64,000 bases of DNA from Liopterus haemorrhoidalis (lineage: Eukaryota; Arthropoda; Insecta; Coleoptera; Dytiscidae). This document shows positions 7,006 to 17,046 of the stretch, piece by piece. Numbering within the stretch: the first letter of the stretch is position 1; each line of letters opens with the position of its first letter. The DNA is taken from positions 372,001 to 436,000 of the forward strand of contig OZ020611.1 in NCBI GenBank assembly GCA_963971575.1, given 5' to 3'. A program made the translations under genes and the position numbers. Under the pieces are notes generated by a model. That model had not been told where the DNA came from and searched no databases. It saw nothing but the letters and a program-made list of their open reading frames with translations.

Positions 7006-10000
7006 ATTTTTTTGTAATAGAATTTAATTTTTCAAAAAATTATATCTCAATAACGGTAAAAGATAGGGACCTCTGGTTTAAATTTTTGAGTTCCTCAAGT
7101 CCATTTTAGTCGAAGGATATTAGGGCCTTAATAACCAAACTTATACAAAAGCATGTATCATTAAACAAAACCCTTAGAAATGGCAAAAAATCGAAAAATC
7201 GTAAGGGGGTCCCCTTCGATAAGAAATCTCGAATTTTTACAAAAAAAAATATTTCGGATTTTTCTCAAATTTGATACACATTGGGCCGTAGATCACAAAA
7301 ATAAGGTTCATTTTGGATTTTGGCCAACTGTTTTTAAGTAAATCGGAAAAAAAGTACCTAAAATTGACTATATCGGAAAATAGTACCTAAAATTGACTAT
7401 AACTCAAAAACTAAGGCCTCTTGATTTTTTTAAATATTTTTTTATTAATCCTCACCCCAAAATTACCTAACGGCCATATTTTGGACTGTATTAGGAAAAC
7501 TTTTTTTTTTCAAAAAAATTAACAGAGAGTAAATGAACATGTATCTCAAAAACTAAAAGAGATAGGGACCTGCGGTTGGAATTTTTGAAGTTTTAAGGTC
7601 CGATATATGGTAAAGGCACATTTTAAAACATATTTTAAACAAAAAAAATTTTTGAAAAATTTTGAAATTTTTGTAATGTAATTTAATTTTTCCAAAAATT
7701 ATATCTCAATAACGGTAAAAGATAGGGACCTCTGGTTTAAATTTTTGAGTTCCTCAAGTCCATTTTAGTCGAAGGAAATTGGGGCCTTAATAACCAAACT
7801 TATACAAAAGCATGTATCATTAAACAAAACCCTTAAAAATGGCAAAAAATCGAAAAATCGTAAGGGGGACCCCTTCGATAAGAAATCTCGAATTTTTACA
7901 AAAAAAAATATTTCGGATTTTTCTCAAAATTGATACACATTGGGCCGTAGATCACAAAAATAAGGTTCATTTTGGATTTTGGCCAACTGTTTTTGAGTAA
8001 ATCGGAAAAAAAGTACCTAAAATTGACTATATCGGAAAATAGTACCTAAAATTGACTATAACTCAAAAACTAAGGCCTCTTGATTTTTTTAAATATTTTT
8101 TTATTAATCCTCACCCCAAAATTACCTAACGGCCATATTTTGGAATGTATTAGGAAAACTTTTTTTTTTCAAAAAAATTAACAGAGAGTATCTGAACATG
8201 TATCTCAAAAACTAAAAGAGATAGGGACCTGCGGTTGAAATTTTTGAAGTTTTAAGGTCCGATATATGGTAAAGGCACATTTTAAAACATATTTTAAACA
8301 AAAAAAATTTTTGAAAAATTTGGAAATTTTTGTAATGTAATTTAATTTTTCAAAAAATTATATCTCAATAACGGTAAAACATAGGGACCTCTGGTTTAAA
8401 TTTTTGAGTTCCTCAAGTCTATTTTAGTCGAAGGAAATTGGGGCCTTAATAACCAAACTTATACAAAAGCATGTATCATTAAACAAAACCCTTAAAAATG
8501 GCAAAAAATCGAAAAATCGTAAGGGGGACCCCTTCGATAAGAAATCTCGAATTTTTACAAAAAAAAATATTTCGGATTTTTGTCAAAATTGATACACATT
8601 GGGCCGTAGATCACAAAAATAAGGTTCATTTTGGATTTTGGATAACTGTTTTTGAGTAAATCGGAAAAAAAGTACCTAAAATTGACTATATCGGAAAATA
8701 GTACCTAAAATTGACTATAACTCAAAAACTAAGGCCTCTTGATAATTTTAAATATTTTTTTATTAATCCTCACCCCAAAATTACCTAACGGCCATATTTT
8801 GGACTGTATTAGGAAAACTTTTTTTTTTCAAAAAAATCAACAGAGAGTATATGAACATGTATCTCAAAAACTAAAAGAGATAGGGACCTGCGGTTGGAAT
8901 TTTTGAAGTTCTAAGGTCCGATATATGGTAAAGGCATATTTTAAAACATATTTTAAACAAAAAAAAATTTTGAAAAATTTTGAAATTTTTGTCGTGTAAT
9001 TTAATTTTTCAAAAAATTATATCTCAATAACGGTAAAAGATAGGGACCTCTGGTTTAAATTTTTGAGTTCCTCAAGTCCATTTTAGTCGAAGGAAATTGG
9101 GGCCTTAATAACAAAACTTATACAAAAGCATGTATCATTAAACAAAACCCTTAAAAATGGCAAAAAGTCGAAAAATCGTAAGGGGGACCCCTTCGATAAG
9201 AAATCTCGAATTTTACAAAAAAAAATATTTCGGATTTTTCTCAAAATTGATACACATTGGGCCGTAGATCACAAAAATAAGGTTCATTTTGGATTTTGGC
9301 CAACTGTTTTTGAGTAAATCGGAAAAAAAGTACCTAAAATTGACTATATCGGAAAATAGTACCTAAAATTGACTATAACTCAAAAACTAAGGCCTCTTGA
9401 TTTTTTTAAATATTTTTTTATTAATACTCACCCCAAAATTACCTAACTGCCATATTTTGGACTGTATTAGGAAAACTTTTTTTTTTCAAAAAAATTAACA
9501 GAGAGTATATGAACATGTATCTCAAAAACTAAAAGAGATAGGGACCTGCGGTTGGAATTTTTGAAGTTTTAAGGTCCGATATATGGTAAAGGCACATTTT
9601 AAAACATATTTTAAACAAAAAAAAATTTTGAAAAATTTTGAAATTTTTGTAGTGTAATTTAATTTTTCAAAAAATTATATCTCAATAACGGTAAAAGATA
9701 GGGACCTCTGGTTTAAATTTTTGAGTTCCTCAAGTCCATTTTAGTCGAAGGAAATTGGGGCCTTAATAACAAAACTTATACAAAAGCATGTATCATTAAA
9801 CAAAACCCTTAAAAATGGCAAAAAGTCGAAAAATCGTAAGGGGGACTCCTTCGATAAGAAATCTCGAATTTTTACAAAAAAAAATATTTCGGATTTTTCT
9901 CAAAATTGATACACATTGGGCCGTAGATCACAAAAATAAGGTTCATTTTGGATTTTGGCCAACTGTTTTTGAGTAAATCGGAAAAAAAGTACCTAAAATT

Positions 10001-12848
10001 GACTATATCGGAAAATAGTACCTAAAATTGACTATTACTCAAAAACTAAGGCCTCTTGATTTTTTTAAATATTTTTTTATTAATCCTCACCCCAAAATTA
10101 CCTAACGGCCATATTTTGGACTGTATTAGGAAAACTTTTTTTTTTCAAAAAAATTAATAGAGAGTATATGAACATGTATCTCAAAAACTAAAAGAGATAG
10201 GGACCTGCGGTTGGAATTTTTGAAGTTTTAAGGTCCGATATATGGTAAAAGCACATTTTAAAACAAATTTTAAACAAAAAAAAATTTTGAAAAATTTTGA
10301 AATTTTTGTAATAGAATTTAATTTTTCAAAAAATTATATCTCAATAACGGTAAAAGATAGGGACCTCTGGTTTCAATTTTTGAGTTCCTCAAGTCCATTT
10401 TAGTCGAAGGAAATTGGGGCCTTAATAACAAAACTTTTACAAAAGCTTGTATCATTAAACAAAACCCTTAAAAATGGCAAAAAATCGAAAAATCGTAAGG
10501 GGGACCCCTTCGATAAGAAATCTCGAATTTTTACAAAAAAAAATATTTCGGATTTTTCTCAAAATTGATACACATTGGGCCATAGATCACAAAAATAAGG
10601 TTCATTTTGGATTTTGGATAACTGTTTTTGAGCAAATCGGAAAAAAAGTACCTAAAATTGACTATATCGGAAAATAGTACCTAAAATTGACTATAACTCA
10701 AAAACTAAGGCCTCTTGATTTTTTTAAATATTTTTTTATTAATCCTCACCCCAAAATTACCTAACGGCCATATTTTGGGCTGTATTAGGAAAACTTTTTT
10801 TTTCAAAAAAATTAACAGAGAGTATATGAACATGTATCTCAAAAACTAAAAGAGATAGGGACCTGCGGTTGGAATTTTTGAAGTTTTAAGGTCCGATATA
10901 TGGTAAAGGCACATTTTAAAACATATTTTAAACAAAACAAAATTTTGAAAAATTTTGAAATTTTTGTAGTGTAATTTAATTTTTCAAAAAATTATATCTC
11001 AATAACGGTAAAAGATAGGGACCTCTGGTTTAAATTTTTGAGTTCCTCAAGTCCATTTTAGTCGAAGGAAATTGGGGCCTTAATAACAAAACTTATACAA
11101 AAGCATGTATCATTAAACAAAACCCTTAAAAATGGCAAAAAGTCGAAAAATCGTAAGGGGGACCCCTTCGATAAGAAATCTCGAATTTTTACAAAAAAAA
11201 ATATTTCGGATTTTTCTCAAAATTGATACACATTGGGCCGTAGATCACAAAAATAAGGTTCATTTTGGATTTTGGCCAACTGTTTTTGAGTAAATCGGAA
11301 AAAAAGTACCTAAAATTGACTATATCGGAAAATAGTACCTAAAATTGACTATAACTCAAAAACTAAGGCCTCTTGATTTTTTTAAATATTTTTTTATTAA
11401 TACTTACCCCAAAATTACCTAACGGCCATATTTTGGACTGTATTAGGAATACTTTTTTTTTTTCAAAAAAATTAACAGAGAGTATATGAACATGTATCTC
11501 AAAAACTAAAAGAGATAGGGACCTGCGGTTGGAATTTTTGAAGTTTTATGGTCCGATATATGGTAAAGGCACATTTTAAAACATATTTTAAACAAAAAAA
11601 AATTTTGAAAAATTTTGAAATTTTTGTAGTGTAATTTAATTTTTCAAAAAGTTATATCTCAATAACGGTAAAAATAGGGACCTCTGGTTTAAATTTTTGA
11701 GTTCCTCAAGTCCATTTTAGTCGAAGGAAATTGGGGCCTTAATAACAAAACTTATACAAAAGCATGTATCATTAAACAAAACCCTTAAAAATGGCAAAAA
11801 GTCGAAAAATCGTAAGGGGGACCCCTTCGATAAGAAATCTCGAATTTTTCCAAAAAAAAATATTTCGGATTTTTCTCAAAATTGATACACATTGGGCCGT
11901 AGATCACAAAAATAAGGTTCATTTTGGATTTTGGCCAACTGTTTTTGAGTAAATCGGAAAAAAAGTACCTAAAATTGACTATATCGGAAAATAGTACCTA
12001 AAATTGACTATAACTCAAAAACTAAGGCCTCTTGATTTTTTTAAATATTTTTTTATTAATCCTCACCCCAAAATTACCTAACGGCCATATTTTGGACTGT
12101 ATTAGGAAAACTTTTTTTTTTCAAAAAAATTAACAGAGAGTATATGAACATGTATCTCAAAAACTAAAAGAGATAGGGACCTGCGGTTGGAATTTTTGAA
12201 GTTTTAAGGTCCGATATATGGTAAAGGCACATTTTAAAACATATTTTAAACAAAAAAAAATTTTGAAAAATTTTGAAATTTTTGTAATAGAATTTAATTT
12301 TTAAAAAATTATATCTCAATAACGGTAAAAGATAGGGACCTCTGGTTTAAATTTTTGAGTTCCTCAAGTCCATTTTAGTCGAAGGAAATTAGGGCCTTAA
12401 TAACCAAACTTATACAAAAGCATGTATCATTAAACGAAACCCTTAAAAATGGCAAAAAATCGAAAAATCGTAACCCCTTACGATTTTTCGATTTTTTTAA
12501 ATATATTTTTATTAATCCTCACCCCAAAATTACCTAACGGCCATATTTTGGACTGTATTAGGAAAACTTTTTTTTTCAAAAAAATGAACAGAGAATTTAT
12601 GAACATGTATTTCAAAAACTAAAACAGATAGGGACCTGCGGTTGGAATTTTTGAAGTTTTAAGGTCCGATATATGGTAAAGGCACATTTTAAAACATATT
12701 TTAAACCAAAAAATTTTTAGGAAAAATTTTGAAATTTTTGTATTAAAATTTAATTTAAAAAAAAATTATATCTCAATAACGGTAAAAGATAGGGACCTCT
12801 GGTTTAAATTTTTGAGTTCCTCAAGTCCATTTTAGTCGAAAAAAATTG
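7006..12848 (+). repeat. 659-bp satellite array 2
   Basis: The array starts mid-monomer (position about 283) directly after composite copy 1. Monomer starts are 7385, 8044, 8703, 9361, 10020, 10679, 11337 and 11996: seven complete units of 658-659 bp, then a unit cut at the hairpin junction (12454-12497) and the diverged boundary monomer. Subtypes follow a recognisable order: ggttgaaattt (8044), aatcaacag plus gttctaagg (8703), the aaaagcttg type (10020), gggctgtatt (10679), and ggaatac plus ttatggtcc (11337). The same order reappears in arrays 4-6. Confidence 0.96.
12454..12497. repeat. Perfect 20-bp hairpin at satellite breakpoint, copy 2
   Basis: The arms 12454-12473 and 12478-12497 are exact complements with a cccc loop, identical to the structure before composite copy 1. 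The diverged boundary monomer follows at 12474-12848. Confidence 0.95.
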
Positions 12849-13102
12849 CCCGTACCCGACAAAATTTTAAGTTTGGCCCGAATAAACCTCGTTGAAAAAA
12901 TATTATGATACAAAAATTGCTTACAATTTGTAATAATTATGAAACTAGAAATTAAAAAATATATATATATTTTTTAACGAAGGTTTAAAAATATATTATT
13001 TAAAGGTATTATTGTTCTTATCCGGCCCGAGCCCGAATATAATACATGTCTGTCGGCACGAACCCGGCCCTCGGGTAAAGCCCGAGCCCGTGCAGACCTC
13101 TA
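12849..13102 (-). mobile_element. hAT-like terminal fragment A, copy 2
   Basis: This matches 3490-3743, ending gtgcagacctcta at 13102. It is GC-rich with repeated cccgag motifs and has no partner end nearby. Confidence 0.35.
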
Positions 13103-13103
13103 A

Positions 13104-13363
13104 CATCCATTGCTCAACTTCACAGCGCTATGATTCATCATAGTACATCCATTGCTCACCTTCACAGCGCTAGGCTTCATCGTAGTACATCCATTGCTCA
13201 CCTTCACAGCGCTAGGCTTCATCATAGTACATCCATTGCTCACCTTCACAGCGCTAGGCTTCATCGTAGTACATCCTCTGCCCACCTTCACAGCGCTGTG
13301 ATTCATCGTAGTACATCCTCTGCTCTCCTTCACAGCGCTGTGATTCATCGTAGTACATCCATT
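13104..13363. repeat. 42-bp minisatellite, 6 units, copy 2
   Basis: Six units of 42 bp plus a partial one, with the same order of unit variants as copy 1. The open frames on both strands are repeat artefacts. Confidence 0.95.
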
Positions 13364-13470
13364 TGACAACTGACAATAACTGAAGCGCCTCTAGTGAGAT
13401 TTTGAGAAACTGACAGTTGTAGGATAGTCGAGTTTGTTTTCTGTTGTTTTCATAGCAAGTTTTTAAAAAA

Positions 13471-14485
13471 ATGTCTTTAAAATTGCTAGAAAAAATTAAA
13501 TGCATCGTGAATTGTTGTGTTTATCTTTGCAATGCAAAAGTAGGTCGTGATAGAGACCTAAGTTTTCATCATGTTCCGAAACGTGGCAAAAAAACGTGTT
13601 TCTGAATTTACGTGGTGGTGCACTTGTATGTAGTTATAGATAGAAGACAAGCATGGGAATATGTTCTTAGAAGTGGAAAGACAGTTAAAGACCATTTTAG
13701 AGTGTGTTCCCGTCATTTTACAACGAGGATTACTTTTGGCCCGGTATGTAACATACATAAAGTTAAAGCCTGCGCAAAATGATAGGTTAATTAACATTTT
13801 TTTTTTTTTCTTTCTAGATATTCCTTGTATGAAAAATGTTTTGAAACAAAATGCTGTGCCATCTTTGAATCTGGCAAGTTGTACAAAAATTGTGAAACAG
13901 AGGAGAATAATAGAAAAGAAGGTTACACATGAGGATCTTGCAAACTATGCTGCTGATTAGCTGACGAGCAAGTGGCTGGACCAAGCTCAATACTTGATGA
14001 ACAGGTGAAGGTGATTCACACGTGAGAACTTGATGATTTGGAAACTGCAGGGATCTTGCTATCCTTGAGTCGTGCAGTAGTAGAAGTTACGGAAGATAAA
14101 CATACTGCACGCAAAGATATCGCAGTGCAAGTTTCCAGCGGAAGTGATACATGCGACAACCGTATCACTTGCAATTAATTAATGATACACAAATTAATAC
14201 GGGACCGGATTACAGAGTCGTAAATTATTAGAATTTCTTGTGGGCAAATTAACTTTCTTTCATAAAAAAGATTGAATTTCCCAACATATAACATTGACGG
14301 ATAAGGTTGTGTTAACGCTAATGAAATTAAAACAAGCCTTGAGCTATTCAATGTTGGCTGTATTGTTTAAAATTTCCGCAGTTTCCTGTCGTCGTATATT
14401 CCAAACAATTATACAGGAACTGGCGAAAATATTAAAACATTGTGTGTACTTACCATGTAAAAATGAGATTCTTCAATATTTATAG
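13471..14485 (+). pseudogene. THAP/HTH transposase pseudogene, copy 2
   Basis: It has the same lesions as copy 1: an in-frame TGA 44 codons after the ATG at 13471, the same intron (donor at 13744, acceptor ending 13817), the same frame breaks, the HTH segment at 14294-14485 and loss of the DDE domain. One substitution changes FHRVP to FHHVP. Shared lesions show that it was already dead when the unit multiplied. Confidence 0.8.
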
Positions 14486-14542
14486 GCATATTAATTTAAT
14501 TTTATAGGCATAATTATTATTTAAATGGAGAAAAATGTTAAT

Positions 14543-14671
14543 GGGGGTTGTTCGTAGTCATTTCCGATGGTTTGTTATTATCAAACACAAGCACAGAATA
14601 ATTTTAACTGACTCACATGAAGCGTTTCGGCTGATGATAATAAACCATTGGAAATGACTACGAACAGACCC
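14543..14671. repeat. 129-bp foldback, copy 2
   Basis: Inverted arms around a loop of about 50 bases, equivalent to 5184-5312, with AAT on both sides. Confidence 0.7.
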
Positions 14672-14752
14672 AATTTTATTCTTTTGTGATTGTTGTAAGT
14701 AATTATCTATAACTTATAGCTATATTTTTGTAAAGTTATGTAGTTATTATTA

Positions 14753-14917
14753 CATATTTACAATATATTACAGTTTTATTATAAAATGTAATATATTGTA
14801 AATTAAATTGTATGTTATGTAATTTGGATTGTTTTGTATTGTTTTGGTTATTTTATTTCTATTTGTAATGGCTAATGCCCTGAACGCCGCAAGGCCTAGG
14901 GACAAATAAAGAATATA
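14753..14917 (+). mobile_element. 5'-truncated retroposon, copy 2
   Basis: Flanked by tatgtagttattatta at 14737-14752 and 14918-14933. AATAAA lies near the 3' end and the 16-bp hairpin at the 5' end, as in copy 1. Downstream, 14934-15195 is AT-rich with nothing recognised. Confidence 0.75.
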
Positions 14918-15535
14918 TATGTAGTTATTATTAAAATTAATATAATTTTATTTAATATTCACAATAATCAGGAAATTTTAAAACCTTTCTCCCCACTTAA
15001 CTACTATTTACGTTTGGCTAAACAGTCAATATGCAAAATGAAGTAATTTTTTCATATCTAGTAATTGAATATGTCAAATATGTAGTTATTATTTATTCAG
15101 AATATTATATGTAGGTAATATGTGAAAAAAAATCACAAAAACAAATCTTTTCAAAACATTTATTATACAGTTAACATATAACAACTAAATTTATATTATC
15201 TGTCTCAATTTGTAATACGAAACTAAGAGGAAAATTTCATTTTTTATGTTGTCTATTTAAAATATCATCTTAGGGTGGTACTGCTGAAATGGCACCTTTC
15301 AAAACATTTGACAATTCATATTTGACATTAAATTATCTGTCAATTTATTTTTTTAATTGAAAAGTATTTTTATACAAGCAAAATAAGAACATAACATCAG
15401 AAAATATGCATAAGAGACAACAATTAGATAAATATACAAAAAAAACACATATATAACGCTTATGGAAAACTTTTAGAAAAAAATGGAACAAAATTAAAAA
15501 GAAGCGAAATTATAGACCTTGTGGCAGATATTTTT

Positions 15536-16224
15536 ACTTGCCCGACCTTAATATATAAGGGGCAAGTATTGTAATCGCGAAAATTTTCGATGTCGAGATT
15601 TTGACGGATGACCACGTTTCATGGTCCAGGGAATCCAAAAAACCTATTTTCGAAGTGCCGTCCGTATGTGTGTGTGTGTCTGTCTGTCTGTCTGTCTGTG
15701 TGTATACACGATAACTCAAAAACGGTTTAACTTAAAGAGTTCGTTCTGGTACTAAAAAATTCTCCTATTAAATGGGAAGAACCCTATTGTTTTTTATGAA
15801 AATCGGTTGACTAGAAATGGGAGTTTACTTGTGTCGATTTTAATATTTTTGCGAATATTTAGCAACAGAAAAATATTTCGAAAAAATTTATTGAACAAAA
15901 GTTACTATAAATGCAATAACTAATAACTTTTATTTGAGACGTTTTTTGATAAAACGAAAAATTTCGAAAATTTTTTGTAAAATTATTTAAAATTTTTCCA
16001 AGTCTCAATTTTTTCATACTCATATGTAACGTTTCCATGGTCATGATAATTAATTCGTAACTAGTAAAGCAAGCCTTGGACAAAAATTTGTATAGAACAT
16101 AATTTGATGTATTTTTGAAGATTTATCTAAATATTAAATTTTTTTTTTTTTTTTAATTTACATTTTTTTTAAATATTTTTTTTATGGGAGGGCAAGTCTA
16201 GCGGAGGTTTCCTTTCGCCACTGG
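15536..16224. mobile_element. Private 689-bp insertion in composite copy 2
   Basis: This sequence is absent from the corresponding point of copies 1, 3, 4 and 5, which read gatattttttcagtaaat straight through. It begins acttgcccgacc, with a local hairpin acttgccc...gggcaagt at 15536-15567. gggcaagt appears again near the other end (16190-16197), followed by gcggaggtttcctttcgcc. Inside are a (TG)n/(TCTG)n microsatellite (about 15665-15705) and a poly-T run (about 16139-16154). The flanking T run allows only a 2-bp or similar target duplication. The motif gataactcaaaaacgg (15709-15724) resembles the satellite's actataactcaaaaacta. The open frames inside (15534-15719 and 15859-16083, minus strand) look random. 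The family is unassigned; it may be non-autonomous. Confidence 0.75.
15665..15705. repeat. (TG)n / (TCTG)n microsatellite
   Basis: A simple-repeat tract of tgtgtg followed by five tctg units and tgtgtg, inside the private insertion of copy 2. Not found elsewhere in the window. Confidence 0.95.
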
Positions 16225-16767
16225 TTTCAGTAAATCTTGGTGTCCTTTTTGTTGTGAAATATAAAATAATTTACCCATTTCAATTTCTTTAGATTTCTGA
16301 AGGAGAAGTAAGAAAAATTTTAAATGAAGGTGCAGAAAATTTAAGACCGACGAACATGGGAAGAGGTAATAATAAGAAAACAGATAGAACCACAGACTAC
16401 ATGTTTCGGAAAGATTTTAAGAGAAAAATTTGGGATTTACATTCAAAAAATGATTATTTTTTTTTAAAATATGTTATTAAATTTTGAAAAACAAGAATTA
16501 TCGCGATATGATGAAACTTAACCATACTTTTAAAAGCCAGATTTACAAGTTCACATGATTCTACAAAAGTCTATTTACACCACAACAGTCACTAAAGTAA
16601 CCAGATCTAGTTTCGTATTACAAATTGAGACAGATTATACTTACAGTGTGCCATCACAAAGTACTTGTATTAAATACATTCGAGCAGCAGAGTAGAAATA
16701 ACTTGGCCCAATATTTTCTAACAGAGATATTATTTATCATTACCATGGAAAAGTTACATATAAGTAC

Positions 16768-17046
16768 TAGTGGTGTCAGAAATCGATTTTGACGGAACCG
16801 GAACTGGTTCAAAAAAAAAAACCGGTTTCGGGTTTACCCGGTTTTTGAACCGGGTATCCGAAACAGGGTAATCGGAACCGGGTACCCGGGACCGGATATC
16901 CGGAACCGGGTATCGTACGGATTTGTTATATACATTTTCAATTTTGAATAGAAAAAAAAAAAATAGTAATCGTTTCTTTATTTTAATTCTAAACAACTTC
17001 TTTATAATATATATTTTTGATATATTACAACTATATCCAGGCCCGG
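16768..17046 (+). mobile_element. hAT-like terminal fragment B, copy 2
   Basis: It starts tagtggtgtcagaaatcgat and has the same CCGG-rich body as copy 1, but it lacks the 12-bp hairpin insertion at its right end. Satellite resumes at about 17047. Confidence 0.35.

Larger units (their letters stand above)
15406..16487 (+). pseudogene. HTH transposase-like remnant, copy 2, split by insertion
   Basis: The ATG at 15406 is followed by an 8-A run, so the frame meets a stop (ata taa). The downstream HTH frame is intact in sequence but is physically cut by the element at 15536-16224, just before the exon/intron boundary (tttcag|gtaaat in uninterrupted copies). The second exon follows the acceptor tttctttag, reads ISEGEVRKILNEG, and runs to a TGA at 16485-16487. 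Confidence 0.55.
15199..16634 (+). mobile_element. TIR element, copy 2, interrupted by a later insertion
   Basis: The 27-bp inverted repeats at 15199-15225 and 16608-16634 are exact, with TTA at 15196-15198 and 16635-16637. Without the 689-bp insertion at 15536-16224 it would be 747 bp. It holds the HTH remnant in two pieces (15406-15535 and 16225-16487). Confidence 0.8.
12849..17046 (+). mobile_element. Composite transposon-debris insert, copy 2 (with private 689-bp insertion)
   Basis: It has the same order of parts as copy 1. Two differences stand out. A 689-bp element sits at 15536-16224 inside the HTH remnant. The right end lacks the 12-bp hairpin, reading attacaactatatccaggc at 17024-17042, which may be the older state. 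It also has histidine in place of arginine in the THAP FHRVP segment (catgttccg at 13569). Confidence 0.93.

Noticed and set aside
10474..10677. 67-codon satellite frame as a genuine gene
   Set aside because: It is the ordinary monomer sequence with the stop changed by one base. There is no domain, and the 659-bp unit shifts frame every repeat.
15859..16083. 74-codon minus-strand frame inside the private 689-bp insertion
   Set aside because: AT-rich, no motif, no supporting start or splice context; likely chance.
16754..16996. Minus-strand 80-codon frame rich in proline/valine over the CCGG-rich patch of copy 2
   Set aside because: It is produced by degenerate ccgggta repeats of the hAT-like fragment, and other copies do not keep it open.
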